Of a DNA stretch of 64,000 nt, positions 1-9,443 are shown piece after piece; within the stretch, counting starts at the first letter, position 1, and every line of letters starts with the position of its first letter. This DNA is from Paenibacillus sp. 1_12 (GTDB lineage: Bacteria; Bacillota; Bacilli; Paenibacillales; NBRC-103111), in the NCBI RefSeq assembly GCF_900114475.1, contig NZ_FOTE01000002.1, forward strand, positions 186,001 to 250,000. Reading direction: 5' to 3'. A program made the translations under genes and the position numbers. The notes beneath the pieces were generated by a model. It had not been told where the DNA came from and made no database searches. It saw only the letters and a program-made list of their open reading frames with translations.

Positions 1-295
1 TTGCTCCCATATTGGACATGATGTAGCCTAAAGCCGGATGATCCTTGGGAACAGTCGGAAACAGGAAGCGGACTACAGGACGCAGCACAGCAGCCAGCAG
101 CTTCAATAATCCCGCATCCTCGGCTATCCGCATAATCCCAAGCCAGAATACCATGATACTAATTAATCCAAAGCATACGGTGACACCGCTTTTCGCGCCA
201 TCAAAGATTGCCTGCGTGACCAGTTCTATATTACCTTGCGCCGCAGCGACGGCAACCCCTGCAACAATAAAAAATAGCCAGATCAAATTTACCAT
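1..295 (-). CDS. spmA: Spore maturation protein A, 3' end outside window (partial)
   Basis: This is the N-terminal part (about 98 residues) of SpmA, a polytopic membrane protein needed for full dehydration of the spore core. The translated start MVNLIWLFFIVAGVAVAAAQG, the central segment FWLGIMRIAEDAGLLKLL and the PVVRFLFPTVPKDHPALGY stretch are typical of the family. The ATG at 295 has a GGGGG-rich ribosome site just upstream. It follows dacB by about 80 bases on the same strand, the same order as dacB-spmA-spmB in Bacillus, so co-transcription in the mother cell is expected. The C-terminus lies before position 1 of the window. Confidence 0.9.
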   Translation of the reverse strand, partial: MVNLIWLFFIVAGVAVAAAQGNIELVTQAIFDGAKSGVTVCFGLISIMVFWLGIMRIAEDAGLLKLLAAVLRPVVRFLFPTVPKDHPALGYIMSNMGA

Positions 296-378
296 TAGTT
301 AACCCCCATCTCAGATGATGATCGATCATTTCTGATTATCGCTCATTTCATATGGCTCCCCGATAAAATCGACGATGA

Positions 379-1548
379 TTAGACACGCCCGGTGAACAAG
401 GTGCGGACTACAAATTGTACTATAAATAACCATTTATCCGCATTGGATGATGTAGAAGACAACGACTCATCGAACGAAAATACAGAACGCTCCTTCAGCT
501 TCAATCTTGGACTATCCTTCGGGAACAATGGAATACCACCGATCTCATGCCCATTTAGTACATAAACCAGCCTACCTACATCACCTAGACGAAAGCTTGC
601 CGAATTGACATCATTTCGCTCCACTCGATACGTATAGCTTCCCTTCTCCGATTCCTGAGTTGGATATACAAAATCTTTTCCTGCTACCCACTCCGTTCCC
701 TTGATCTCATCGCCCTTATTTATTAAAGGCAGCAGAGGGTAGTTTGCGAAGCCATAATCCAGCAGTTTGGCATGATCGGACCAATCATCACCATCATTCA
801 AGGTGACTACCGCCAGCTGCTGCCCGCCGCGGGTTGCCGAAGAGACCAGACAGCGTAAGGCTAGCTTGGTATAGCCTGTTTTTACCCCATCGGCACCTTC
901 GTACATCTGAAGCATTTTGTTTTTATTCAGCCAAGTGTAATCCCAGGGTTCATTCGGATTAGGCGCTTTCTTCATTTTTGTTTTTACAATTTCCTGGAAC
1001 TGCGGATTGTGCAGGGAGTACGCTGCCAATTTGGCCATATCATTTGCAGTTGAAAAGTGCCCTTCCTCATCTAATCCTGATGGATTCTTGAAAGAGGAGT
1101 GCTCCATCCCGATCATACGAGCTTTCTCATTCATTAAATAGGCAAAACCTTCTACCGTACCTCCAATATGCTCAGCAATTGCTGTTGCCGCATCATTGCC
1201 TGAACGCAGCATCATCCCGTACAACAAATGGTTCAGGCTCATTTCTTCATTTAGCTTTAAATAAATTGAAGAGCCTTCCTTTCCAAAAGCATTCTTGCCC
1301 ACCTTCACTGAATCCGACAGCTTCCCCTGCTCAACAGCTACAATAGCCGTCATTATTTTGGTTAAGCTGGCGATTCGCATCGGCTTGTCTCCCTGTTTGC
1401 TGTACAATACCCTGCCCGAGCGCACATCAATTAAGGCAGCCGTTTCCGCATGTGTGGAAATCGCTGGAGCGGCTTGCAGCGCTGGTAAAGGGGTCCATAT
1501 CGAGATGAGCAGCACCGGTAACAGTAAGAGCACAACATTTTTTTTCAT
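379..1548 (-). CDS. dacB: Sporulation D-alanyl-D-alanine carboxypeptidase DacB (PBP5*-like)
   Basis: Serine DD-carboxypeptidase of the S11 family, 389 residues, expected to trim peptide stems and so control cross-linking of the spore cortex. The three active-site motifs are present: SLTK at residues 61-64, SGN at 116-118 and KTG at 223-225. An N-terminal signal sequence covers about residues 1-27. I chose the ATG at 1548 because it follows a GGAGG site; the reading frame remains open for 18 codons further upstream without a better start. The gene lies directly before spmA, as in Bacillus, which separates it from the dacF-type paralogue further along in this window (17622-18803). Confidence 0.9.
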   Translation of the reverse strand: MKKNVVLLLLPVLLISIWTPLPALQAAPAISTHAETAALIDVRSGRVLYSKQGDKPMRIASLTKIMTAIVAVEQGKLSDSVKVGKNAFGKEGSSIYLKLNEEMSLNHLLYGMMLRSGNDAATAIAEHIGGTVEGFAYLMNEKARMIGMEHSSFKNPSGLDEEGHFSTANDMAKLAAYSLHNPQFQEIVKTKMKKAPNPNEPWDYTWLNKNKMLQMYEGADGVKTGYTKLALRCLVSSATRGGQQLAVVTLNDGDDWSDHAKLLDYGFANYPLLPLINKGDEIKGTEWVAGKDFVYPTQESEKGSYTYRVERNDVNSASFRLGDVGRLVYVLNGHEIGGIPLFPKDSPRLKLKERSVFSFDESLSSTSSNADKWLFIVQFVVRTLFTGRV

Positions 1549-1671
1549 AAAGGGGCCTCCTGCCAACATAGGTTCAATAATGGACATACCAATCTTGTAC
1601 ATGTATATGCCGGACCTGTCCTATTATATGTCCCTCGGAAAACTACAGTGCTTCGTTACGGAACGCAAATA

Positions 1672-1706
1672 AGACCCTCAGGACTTTGTAGGTCCTTTAA
1701 GGGTCT
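1672..1706 (-). terminator. Probable intrinsic terminator after the HD-GYP gene
   Basis: An inverted repeat AGACCCT...AGGGTCT with an inner GGAC/GTCC pairing lies about 25 bases past the stop of the HD-GYP gene. The following T tract is short and interrupted, so efficiency is uncertain. Confidence 0.5.
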
Positions 1707-1731
1707 GTACTCATTATGGGAATATCGCTAA

Positions 1732-2838
1732 TTATGGCATCTCAACTTCGCTAATAAAAACGGTTAGCCGCTTTGATAAATCAACCTCGTAGGGCTGTGT
1801 AATCTTCTCCCCTTCCGCACCCTCCATAATACGAATGATAGGGCGCTGCGGAATTGCAGGGTTAATAGCGACGACAACCCCTTTTTCGCCTGTACTCAGC
1901 TTTACAGTGATTCCAAGCGGGTAAATGGCTACGTTATCACGAAACAAAGCTACCTTCTTATAATCGTATAAGGTTTCAACACCGGAGAACAAAATCTCCA
2001 TCGCCTGATGCGGCAGCATAGCCAAACGATACGGACGATGTGTAGTCATAGCGTCGTAGCTGTCAATGATCGCGATCAGCTTAGCATAGTCATGAATTTC
2101 ATTACCTTTAATCCCTCTCGGGTAGCCGCTGCCATTCTCTCGCTCATGATGCTGGAACGCACAGTGAGCAGCCAGCAAAGGCATGTTAGGCTCGTCTTTG
2201 AGCAGTCGATAGCCGAGCTCTGCATGCATCTTGACCTCGGCAAACTCTTCAGGCGTCAGCTTGCCCGGCTTTTTGATAATATCCTGATTAATTTGCGTTT
2301 TACCAATATCATGTAGCAGTGCGCCCATACCAAGCACAGAAATTTCTTCACGATTATAACCGCTTGCCATTCCAAGCATCGTCGCGTAAATACATACATT
2401 GAGCGAATGGTTGAATACATAATTATTCAAAACATTCATGTTTAATAGCATGATGTGCGTGCCTTCACGCGAATCCAGATCTTGCATAATCATTTTGATT
2501 ACATTGCCAAATGCTCTACCCATAAAAGCATTTTTGGAAAATTTACTTTTGCTGTTCTCTTCCATGGCCTTTCTGAATTGGGTTTTGATTTCGGCCAAAG
2601 CCCTCATCTTTGTTTCCTGACTGATTGGGTCGTCAACCTCGATGTCGTCGGTGTCTTTGTCTTGAATGTAAACAAAGTCAACTCCAAATTGCTGCAGTCT
2701 ATTAATTAATGCTTGGGACAGCTCGACACGTTCATTTAATAAAATAAGCCCGTCCTCATTGTAAATACATTTAGCAAGCTTCATTCCCGGACTACAAGAT
2801 CGTGTAGGCAATAACCGCACCAAGAAAACCTCTTTCAT
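1732..2838 (-). CDS. HD-GYP domain protein, probable cyclic-di-GMP phosphodiesterase
   Basis: A 368-residue cytoplasmic protein with an N-terminal region of about 125 residues of unclear fold followed by an HD-GYP domain. The metal-binding signature LLHDIGK and the later HHERENGSGYPRGIKG segment, which holds the GYP triad, are both intact. Proteins of this family hydrolyse cyclic di-GMP and related dinucleotides with a di-iron or tri-iron centre. No receiver, PAS or membrane segment is visible, so the input signal is unknown. The start is the ATG at 2838 behind GAGAG; a TTG lies one codon earlier. It stands alone between ytfJ and dacB with hairpins on both sides, so it is probably a single transcription unit. 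Confidence 0.85.
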   Translation of the reverse strand: MKEVFLVRLLPTRSCSPGMKLAKCIYNEDGLILLNERVELSQALINRLQQFGVDFVYIQDKDTDDIEVDDPISQETKMRALAEIKTQFRKAMEENSKSKFSKNAFMGRAFGNVIKMIMQDLDSREGTHIMLLNMNVLNNYVFNHSLNVCIYATMLGMASGYNREEISVLGMGALLHDIGKTQINQDIIKKPGKLTPEEFAEVKMHAELGYRLLKDEPNMPLLAAHCAFQHHERENGSGYPRGIKGNEIHDYAKLIAIIDSYDAMTTHRPYRLAMLPHQAMEILFSGVETLYDYKKVALFRDNVAIYPLGITVKLSTGEKGVVVAINPAIPQRPIIRIMEGAEGEKITQPYEVDLSKRLTVFISEVEMP

Positions 2839-2929
2839 CAAATTCTCTCAAAGTTCTCACAAAATCTAGATAAAATAAATATAAAAGAAACACGCAAAAA
2901 GAGCAATCTATTTTCCTTGATATATAAGT

Positions 2930-2960
2930 AAAGCTGCCCATCATCACGATGAGCAGCTTT
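2930..2960 (-). terminator. Hairpin downstream of ytfJ, possible terminator
   Basis: The arms AAAGCTGC and GCAGCTTT enclose a second CATC/GATG pairing. The hairpin lies about 55 bases after the ytfJ stop codon. The T tract on the minus strand is weak, while a T6 run occurs some bases away on the plus strand. Confidence 0.5.
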
Positions 2961-3014
2961 AATCTTGCCTTTTTTCCATAATAAGCTTAAGCATTGCCAG
3001 TTTAATTGAGTCAT

Positions 3015-3518
3015 TTAGACAATGTAATTAGGGTTGTCAGAAGGGTTGGTTACACTGATAGCTCCACTATCTGCCTGATTGTGGGTTGCTGAGTGGAGTC
3101 CACCTTTCATCATGCTTTGAATACGATCAACAACACTCGGTGCTGCATCAATCAGTCGTTCCAACAAATGCGTTTGATTGTCCAAAGGTACAATCTTGAC
3201 GCCTTGCTTGCCAACTACCAGAAACGCAATAGGTGTGATCGATACGCCTCCACCGCTGCCTCCGCCAAAAGGTAGTGAAACCTGGGCATTGGCTCCATCA
3301 TGACGGCCCGTTCCTGAAGAGCCGCCCGTTGCAGGATCCTCTGCGCCGAACTCGCTGCCACCCGCGGCGAAGCCGAAGCCGACTTTGGAGATCGGCATAA
3401 TGACGCTACCATCGGGTGTTTCCACCGGATCCCCTACGATCGTATTGACATCGACCATTTCCTTGATGTTTTCCATTGCTGTTTTCATAAGTCCTTGTAT
3501 GGGATGTTCTGTCATCAT
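3015..3518 (-). CDS. ytfJ: GerW family sporulation protein YtfJ
   Basis: A 167-residue protein of the YtfJ/GerW family, found in spores and needed in Bacillus for germination through some receptors. The conserved N-terminal block HPIQGLMKTAMENIKEMVD is followed by the VGDPVETPDGSVIMPISKV segment, a glycine-rich stretch (about residues 50-95) and a hydrophobic ISPIAFLVV-like strand (seen here as VSITPIAFLVV). The ATG at 3518 lies eight bases after AAGGAGG. It is preceded by the YtfI-like gene, which is the Bacillus gene order, and the two probably form one operon. Confidence 0.9.
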   Translation of the reverse strand: MMTEHPIQGLMKTAMENIKEMVDVNTIVGDPVETPDGSVIMPISKVGFGFAAGGSEFGAEDPATGGSSGTGRHDGANAQVSLPFGGGSGGGVSITPIAFLVVGKQGVKIVPLDNQTHLLERLIDAAPSVVDRIQSMMKGGLHSATHNQADSGAISVTNPSDNPNYIV

Positions 3519-3626
3519 GGGTTATGCCTCCTTGTTGTGTACTGGATTTCCTCATACTTAGGGAAATCAACGCAAGTATAGCTTAACCGAAATGCGGTAT
3601 TTGTATGTACTGCTGACTCGCTCCCG

Positions 3627-4298
3627 CTAGGCTTTAAACAACACTCTTCGCCATGTCTTTAAACCGCCTTTTACTTTAAGAATACGAGCAAGCAAACGAA
3701 TCCCGGCGATGAGGATGAACCACATACTAATTTGCAGCTTCACCAGTACCTCCGTGGAAAATTTGGTCTGGTTGTATTGCGGAATCACTTGCAGCTTTGG
3801 TCGGGCATCCAGCTTGATAAACCGGGATAAAAAGCCGAGCATTGTGGATTTTAATCCCCATATCATTCCAGTTGCTACAGCCGTTTCCGGTGCATCGCCA
3901 ACGCCGACCGTAGTTTTCCAATCAAATTGAATACATCTTACATGAGTAAGCGTTGCCGTTAGCCATTCGTGAAAATGAAAGCAATTCCCCAGCAGCTCCA
4001 ACGCATTATCAAAGCTTTCTTTAATACTGCGTTTTGTGATCTTCTCATCTTTTACACTAACTAACTGATGTTCTTTCTTATCGATATATGCCGTCTCTAC
4101 ATTAACGCCCTCAACGAAATTTTTAAACTGGATAAACGGAACCGCGATCCGCTTCTTGACCATACCATATAGCCCATGTACGTCAAAAGTGATATCATCA
4201 TCCTGTGCTTCTCTGACTATCGTTAAACGACATCTAATGGGACTAGAGAGAAGCGCTGCTACCGCTACGACAACAGCAGCTATTATCCAATAATTCAA
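3627..4298 (-). CDS. ytfI: DUF2953 domain protein, YtfI-like
   Basis: A 223-residue protein with an N-terminal membrane segment (about residues 2-20) and a soluble part that begins with TFDVHGLYGMVKKR, typical of DUF2953. A second hydrophobic stretch near residues 190-208 may also insert in the membrane. Its function is unknown. Its pairing with ytfJ in Bacillus and here suggests a spore-related role, possibly delivering or anchoring YtfJ; that is inference from context only. Confidence 0.8.
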   Translation of the reverse strand: MNYWIIAAVVVAVAALLSSPIRCRLTIVREAQDDDITFDVHGLYGMVKKRIAVPFIQFKNFVEGVNVETAYIDKKEHQLVSVKDEKITKRSIKESFDNALELLGNCFHFHEWLTATLTHVRCIQFDWKTTVGVGDAPETAVATGMIWGLKSTMLGFLSRFIKLDARPKLQVIPQYNQTKFSTEVLVKLQISMWFILIAGIRLLARILKVKGGLKTWRRVLFKA

Positions 4299-4317
4299 TA
4301 TCGCTCACCCCTCATTG

Positions 4318-4388
4318 TATACTAAAGCCTGAAAAAGCAAAAAACCCCTTTACGCAAGAAGCCCAGCTTCTTTTCAGGAGTTAGTATA
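4318..4388 (-). other. Nested hairpin element downstream of scpB
   Basis: An outer imperfect inverted repeat pairs TATACTAA with TTAGTATA and CCTGAAAA with TTTTCAGG, separated by AG/AG mismatches. Inside it is a perfect hairpin AAGAAGC-TGG-GCTTCTT in minus-strand sense, then a T6 run 11 bases later. It occupies most of the gap between scpB and ytfI and probably ends the scpAB transcript, but the offset T run and the long outer stem are unusual for a simple terminator. Confidence 0.55.
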
Positions 4389-4433
4389 GCCCTATTTGAT
4401 TAAAACATTCAGAGAGCGCGGGCTTGGTAACCT

Positions 4434-5051
4434 TCATTCACTTTCCGTTACATCATCAAAAGAAATTTGGTGCCTTTCCCCGTTATCCAATTTACTGAAT
4501 AATAGGCGAGTCTCTTCTTCCAAATTATCATCATTCTGAAATAGCGAAGATTCAGGAAGTTCTTCAATTGTACCCAATGCAAAATAGTCCAGAAAGGGCT
4601 TCGTGGTTCCATATAAAATCGGTCGGCCGGGAGCGTCTGCACGATCCACTTCCTTGATTAAATCCTTAGCCACGAGTGTATGCAAGGCTCGTTCAGCTTT
4701 AACACCACGAATTTCTTCAATCTCCACCCGGGTTATCGGTTGTTTATATGCGACAATAGCCAAGGTTTCCAAGGCAGCCTGTGACAAAGAAGATCGCGAG
4801 GGGGAATAAGCAAGCCGTTCAAAATATGGCGCATGGGCTGGAAGCGTCGTCAACTGATAGGTTCCGGCAAGTTCAACAATTTGCAAGCCTCGCTTGCTGT
4901 TCCGAAAGTCTCCTTGCAGATCTCCAATCAGATTACGCACAACATCCGTACTTAGTTCCAATACCTCAGCAAGCTGCTTGGTATCCAGACCTTCATCTCC
5001 AGCGACAAATAGCAAGCCTTCAATAACTGATTTCATCTGTTGAAAATCCAT
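4434..5051 (-). CDS. scpB: Segregation and condensation protein ScpB
   Basis: A 205-residue winged-helix (kite) subunit of the SMC-ScpA-ScpB condensin, which organises and separates replicated chromosome origins. The N-terminus MKSVIEGLLFVAGDEGLDT and the block LETLAIVAYKQPITRVEIEEIRGV (about residues 92-115) are family signatures. It overlaps the 3' end of scpA by 32 bases, so translational coupling is likely. The ATG at 5051 follows an AGGAAGG site; an internal ATG five codons on is a less likely start. The C-terminal tail is acidic, as in other ScpB proteins. Confidence 0.95.
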   Translation of the reverse strand: MDFQQMKSVIEGLLFVAGDEGLDTKQLAEVLELSTDVVRNLIGDLQGDFRNSKRGLQIVELAGTYQLTTLPAHAPYFERLAYSPSRSSLSQAALETLAIVAYKQPITRVEIEEIRGVKAERALHTLVAKDLIKEVDRADAPGRPILYGTTKPFLDYFALGTIEELPESSLFQNDDNLEEETRLLFSKLDNGERHQISFDDVTESE

Positions 5052-5811
5052 CCGCCGTTCCTTCCTCTCTTGCCTGTATAACGATATCCTCGAAAAAACG
5101 ATGCTGATAGCATACGATTACTTTCATCTTCATCAGCTCTAGCAGCGCCAAAAAGGTAGTTACTATACTTTCTCGCGATAAATCACCATCGGTTAATTTG
5201 GAAAACAAAATTTTGCCATCTGCTTCCTTCAACCACTTCACAACATCCTTCATCCGATCTTTGACCGAAATCTCATCCTTGCGTATCTTCGTAACCATAT
5301 TTCGGCTCGACATGCGCTGCATGGCCCTCTGGAATGCATAAACAAGATCCGTAACGCCCAGCCCTTTAACCGGATTCTCGACAACTTGATGAATATAGGG
5401 AGTTAAGTCCTCAGGCTCACGGGTATAAATAAGTTTGCGCTCAAGCTCCTTGTCACGCAAATGATCGGCAATCGCTTTATATTTGCGGTATTCAATCAGC
5501 TTTTCAACCAGCTCGGAGCGTGGGTCATAATCCTCGTCTAACAAATAATCGTCATAATCGTCCATCTCAATGATAGGAGGCTTTGGCAATAGCATCTTGC
5601 TTTTGATAGATAGCAGAGTAGCAGCCATAAGTAAAAACTCGCTGGTCAGCTCCATCTCCAGCTCCTGCATCGTATCCAGATAGCTCATATATTGGTCGGT
5701 TATCTCTTTAATAGGGATATTATAGATATCCACTTCAGATCGATCAATCAAGTGCAGCAACAAATCAAGGGGGCCCTCAAACTTGTCAAGCTTATACGTA
5801 ACCTTGTCCAA
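5020..5811 (-). CDS. scpA: Segregation and condensation protein ScpA
   Basis: A 263-residue kleisin subunit that bridges the SMC head domains. The opening YKLDKFEGPLDLLLHLIDR is the diagnostic N-terminal helix, and the C-terminal winged helix ends near the IVTTFLALLELMKMKVIVCYQ block (about residues 216-236). The start codon is TTG at 5811, supported by AAGGGGG eight bases upstream; no ATG or GTG fits better. It follows ribH by about 70 bases and overlaps scpB, the arrangement known from Bacillus where scpA follows the riboflavin operon. Confidence 0.95.
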   Translation of the reverse strand: MDKVTYKLDKFEGPLDLLLHLIDRSEVDIYNIPIKEITDQYMSYLDTMQELEMELTSEFLLMAATLLSIKSKMLLPKPPIIEMDDYDDYLLDEDYDPRSELVEKLIEYRKYKAIADHLRDKELERKLIYTREPEDLTPYIHQVVENPVKGLGVTDLVYAFQRAMQRMSSRNMVTKIRKDEISVKDRMKDVVKWLKEADGKILFSKLTDGDLSRESIVTTFLALLELMKMKVIVCYQHRFFEDIVIQAREEGTADGFSTDEISY

Positions 5812-5878
5812 CCGTTGTTCCCCCTTAAAATGTTAGCAGCCGTTCATTCGTTCTTTAAGACTCGTATTGAATTGTATA

Positions 5879-6352
5879 TTAGGAGAACTGTTTGGTCAAA
5901 TTCGCCATCTCAATTGCACTTACAGCCGCTTCCCAGCCCTTGTTGCCAGCTTTTGTGCCTGCGCGCTCAATGGCTTGCTCAATCGAATCCGTGGTCAGCA
6001 CACCAAAAATAGTTGGTACACCCGTTTTCAGATTGATCGCGGCAACACCTTTGGCTGCCTCACTGCACACATAATCAAAATGTGGTGTGGACCCGCGAAT
6101 AACAGCACCAAGGGTAATGACTGCATCATATTTACCGCTCTCGGCCATTTTTTGGGCAATTAGAGCAATTTCGAAAGCTCCTGGCACCCAAGCAACCTCA
6201 ACCTCGTCCTCTGTCGCTCCATGGCGTTTAAAAGCATCTAAAGCACCGCTAAGCAGCTTGCCTGTAATAAATTCGTTGAAACGTGCAACGACAACTCCGT
6301 ATTTTAAACCTTCAGAAACTAAATGTCCCTCGTATATTTTCGTCATGTTCAT
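5879..6352 (-). CDS. ribH: 6,7-dimethyl-8-ribityllumazine synthase RibH
   Basis: A 157-residue enzyme that condenses 3,4-dihydroxy-2-butanone 4-phosphate with 5-amino-6-ribitylaminouracil, the penultimate step of riboflavin synthesis; homologues form 60-subunit capsids. The signature blocks are visible: ARFNEFI near the N-terminus, the [15 protein letters not shown] strand-helix and the phosphate-binding [16 protein letters not shown] segment with its catalytic histidine. The ATG at 6352 follows AAAGGAT. It is the last gene of the rib operon in this window and is under the FMN riboswitch at 9.7 kb. Confidence 0.97.
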   Translation of the reverse strand: MNMTKIYEGHLVSEGLKYGVVVARFNEFITGKLLSGALDAFKRHGATEDEVEVAWVPGAFEIALIAQKMAESGKYDAVITLGAVIRGSTPHFDYVCSEAAKGVAAINLKTGVPTIFGVLTTDSIEQAIERAGTKAGNKGWEAAVSAIEMANLTKQFS

Positions 6353-6381
6353 TTAACATCCTTTCAATTTATCATTTTTTA

Positions 6382-7596
6382 TTAGATTTGAAAATCAAGC
6401 AAGTGTCCTAATTTTTCATGCTTTGTGTGTAAATAGCTCGAATTCGACTCATTTTCCTGCATTTGAATCGGTACTCGTTCTACGACTTCTAGACCATAAC
6501 CCTCTAATCCTTTGATTTTACGAGGATTATTCGTCAGCAATCGAATCTGCTTCAAGCCCAGATCCTTCAAAATTTGTGCACCAATGCCGTACTCACGCAA
6601 ATCAGGCGCAAAGCCCAATTTAATATTCGCGTCTACGGTGTCCAAACCCTCTTCCTGAAGAACATAAGCCTTCAGCTTATTAATCAAGCCGATGCCGCGT
6701 CCTTCCTGACGCATATACAGCAGCACGCCGGAGCCAGCTTCATCGATCTGTTTAAGCGCGGCGTTCAGCTGTGGGCCGCAATCGCAGCGGTGGGAATGAA
6801 ACACATCGCCCGTCAAGCATTCCGAGTGAACACGAACCAAGGTTGGCACCGAGCCATCGATTCTGCCTTTGACAAGCGCAACATGCTCTTTTTGATCGAC
6901 GGCATTGGAATAAGCAATAGCTTTATACACACCGTAATCTGTTGGCAGCTTGACTTCAACCTCTCGAGTCACCAGTTTTTCCTTGTGATTGCGGTAGTGA
7001 ATCATATCTTTGATCGTAATGATCTTGATATCATGCTTTTGGCTAAATTCCATTAATTCGGGAACCCTGGCCATTTCCCCATCCTCTTTAATGATTTCGC
7101 AAATGACAGCTGCTGGATAGGAGCCGCACATCCGCGCCAGATCGATCGCAGCCTCTGTATGACCGGTACGGCGCAACACGCCCCCTGCTTTGGCAATCAA
7201 AGGGAAAATATGTCCGGGCCGACGAAAGCTTTGAGGCTTTGAGTTTGGATCGATAAGGGCTTTTACGGTCATGGAGCGTTCGGTAGCGGAAATTCCTGTT
7301 GTCGTATCCGCACCGTCTACTGAAACCGTAAATGCTGTTCCATGATAATCCGTATTTCTGGAAACCATCGGCGGCAGCTCCAGCTCCTGTGCACGCTCTT
7401 CGGTTATAGGCACGCACACCAAGCCGCGTCCTTCCTTGATCATAAAATTAATGATTTCGGGTGTCGCTTTATCAGCTAATGCAATGAAATCTCCTTCATT
7501 CTCACGGTCTTCATCATCCACAGCGATAATGACCTTACCCAACATCAAATCGTAGATAGCTTCCTCAATCGTATTAAATTGAATAGGTACTGTCAT
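6382..7596 (-). CDS. ribBA: Bifunctional DHBP synthase / GTP cyclohydrolase II RibBA
   Basis: A 404-residue fusion. The N-terminal half (about 1-205) is 3,4-dihydroxy-2-butanone 4-phosphate synthase with the acidic [10 protein letters not shown] metal-binding loop, making the four-carbon unit from ribulose 5-phosphate. The C-terminal half is GTP cyclohydrolase II with the zinc site [15 protein letters not shown], opening the GTP ring for the pyrimidine branch. Both active centres look intact, so one protein starts both arms of the pathway. It lies between ribE and ribH with short gaps, in one operon. Confidence 0.97.
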   Translation of the reverse strand: MTVPIQFNTIEEAIYDLMLGKVIIAVDDEDRENEGDFIALADKATPEIINFMIKEGRGLVCVPITEERAQELELPPMVSRNTDYHGTAFTVSVDGADTTTGISATERSMTVKALIDPNSKPQSFRRPGHIFPLIAKAGGVLRRTGHTEAAIDLARMCGSYPAAVICEIIKEDGEMARVPELMEFSQKHDIKIITIKDMIHYRNHKEKLVTREVEVKLPTDYGVYKAIAYSNAVDQKEHVALVKGRIDGSVPTLVRVHSECLTGDVFHSHRCDCGPQLNAALKQIDEAGSGVLLYMRQEGRGIGLINKLKAYVLQEEGLDTVDANIKLGFAPDLREYGIGAQILKDLGLKQIRLLTNNPRKIKGLEGYGLEVVERVPIQMQENESNSSYLHTKHEKLGHLLDFQI

Positions 7597-7620
7597 TTTC
7601 CATTCCCCACCTCTCCATAA

Positions 7621-8286
7621 TTACATAAATCCATTTTCAGCTAAAAATGCAGCTGTCAGCTTACTTGATTTTTTCTCAGAACCTTCGCCATGTGTTCGAT
7701 GGCTTAGCAGCTTCTCCATATATTTGCCCAATACGTCGGCTTCTAAATTCACTTCATTACCAGGCTTCTTGTACTGAAGCACCGTTTGGGCCAGCGTATG
7801 TGGAATAATAGAAACTGTAAATCGTTGGTCGGTTACATGCACTAGCGTTAGGCTGATTCCGTCAATCGTGATAGAGCCATGGGGAATCATGTATTTTAGA
7901 ATATCCGTATCCTCAGGCTCGATTTCGTAGACAACCGCATTTTGCTCGGTCGTTCTGCTCGTGATCGTTCCAATAGAATCCACATGTCCTTGAACAATAT
8001 GACCGCCAAAACGTCCTCCCGCTGCCATAGCTCGCTCCAGATTCACCGGTTCACCGGTATGAAGCTTGCGCAGTGTCGTTCGACGGAACGTTTCTGGCAT
8101 CACATCGACCGTAATCGATGAACCGTCATACTGCACCACAGTCAAGCAAACACCATTGACCGCAATACTGTCTCCTAAATGAACATCCTCCAAAATACGG
8201 CTGGCACCAATGCTCAATATCATGGCCTGCCCCTGTCTCGAAATACTTCGCATACTGCCAATTTCCTCTATAATCCCTGTAAACAT
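7621..8286 (-). CDS. ribE: Riboflavin synthase alpha chain RibE
   Basis: A 221-residue riboflavin synthase that dismutates two lumazine molecules into riboflavin and the ribityl precursor. It shows the expected duplicated beta-barrel: MFTGIIEEIG at the N-terminus with the DSIAVNGVCLTV block, and the second repeat with GGHIVQGHVDSIG and DGISLTLV. The ATG at 8286 is read from a GAGGTGATG site that overlaps the end of ribD, whose stop is only one base away, so the two are translationally coupled. Confidence 0.97.
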   Translation of the reverse strand: MFTGIIEEIGSMRSISRQGQAMILSIGASRILEDVHLGDSIAVNGVCLTVVQYDGSSITVDVMPETFRRTTLRKLHTGEPVNLERAMAAGGRFGGHIVQGHVDSIGTITSRTTEQNAVVYEIEPEDTDILKYMIPHGSITIDGISLTLVHVTDQRFTVSIIPHTLAQTVLQYKKPGNEVNLEADVLGKYMEKLLSHRTHGEGSEKKSSKLTAAFLAENGFM

Positions 8287-8287
8287 C

Positions 8288-9403
8288 TTACATCACCTCG
8301 CTGCTGAAGCGTGGATATCCGGTCACGCAAACATCCTCGCCAAACTGTTGAACCGTGATACGCTCCAAACGGATTGCATCCTCCATACGATCAAATCCTG
8401 CAAACGGCATCGTATCCAGTGCCTGCCTGCCGCCTCCAATAATTTTGGGAGCAAAGAACAAATGAATTTTGTTAACCAGCTGCTTCTCCAGCATGGCGCC
8501 ATTCAAGATGCCGCCGCCTTCAAGCAGAATCGACGCGATATCACGTTCGCCCAAAAGCTCCATCGCCCTGCTCAGGTCCACTTGAGGTCCGCTACCACAC
8601 GAAATGACCGTTAAGCCAGCCGCTTCAAGCCGCTGCTTGGATTGCTCTGGAGCATGCTCTGTTGTCAGAACAAGGGTCTCCGCGGTACGGTCCGTTACTA
8701 CCTTGGACTTGAGAGGCAGACGCAGGTGTGAATCAACAATCAGACGAATCGGATGGAGCGCAGGCACATCCAATCGTGTCGTCAGTAGAGGATCATCCGC
8801 AAGAACCGTTCCTATTCCGACCATTATCGCTTGGTGACGGTGGCGTAAATTATGGACATACGTGCGAGAGTCTGCATTCGTGATCCATTTACTGTCACCC
8901 GTTCTTGATGCCAATTTCCCATCCAGTGTACTGGCCGTCTTCATCGTGACAAAGGGGCGTCTGGAACCAATGAAGTGATTGAACGTCTCGTTCAGCTCCC
9001 TGCATGATTCGGCTAACACTCCCGTCACAACCTCCAGTCCATGCTGTCTCATTCGTTCAATCCCAGTACCCGCTACCAGCGGATTAGGGTCCTCACTGCC
9101 CACAACGACACGCTTCACCTTTTCTTTGATGAGACGATCGCTGCAGGGCGGTGTAATACCAAAGTGACTGCAGGGCTCCAAAGTCACATAGGCAGTGCTT
9201 CCTTCGGCTTCAGCTCCAGCCATTTGCAACGCGTGAATTTCAGCATGGGCCGTTCCCCGTTTGAGATGCGCTCCCATTCCAACGATTCTGCCTTCCTTAA
9301 CGAGCACGCAGCCTACGACCGGATTAATCCCCGTCTGGCCTGCAGCGCCTCCAGCAAGCTGAATAGCAAGCCTCATGTAATATTCATCATTCAACAGCTC
9401 CAT
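8288..9403 (-). CDS. ribD: Bifunctional diaminohydroxyphosphoribosylaminopyrimidine deaminase / reductase RibD
   Basis: A 371-residue two-domain enzyme. The N-terminal deaminase has the zinc motif HAEIHAL and the YVTLEPCSHFGITPPC segment; the C-terminal reductase begins near RPFVTMKTASTLDGKLA and uses NADPH. Together they convert the GTP cyclohydrolase product to the ribitylamino-uracil phosphate. The ATG at 9403 lies eight bases after GGGGAAG; an upstream TTG at 9424 has no ribosome site. It is the first gene of the operon and sits directly behind the FMN riboswitch attenuator. Confidence 0.95.
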   Translation of the reverse strand: MELLNDEYYMRLAIQLAGGAAGQTGINPVVGCVLVKEGRIVGMGAHLKRGTAHAEIHALQMAGAEAEGSTAYVTLEPCSHFGITPPCSDRLIKEKVKRVVVGSEDPNPLVAGTGIERMRQHGLEVVTGVLAESCRELNETFNHFIGSRRPFVTMKTASTLDGKLASRTGDSKWITNADSRTYVHNLRHRHQAIMVGIGTVLADDPLLTTRLDVPALHPIRLIVDSHLRLPLKSKVVTDRTAETLVLTTEHAPEQSKQRLEAAGLTVISCGSGPQVDLSRAMELLGERDIASILLEGGGILNGAMLEKQLVNKIHLFFAPKIIGGGRQALDTMPFAGFDRMEDAIRLERITVQQFGEDVCVTGYPRFSSEVM

Positions 9404-9443
9404 CGAAGTCACTTCCCCTGCCAAGACGCTATTTAGTACTAAT

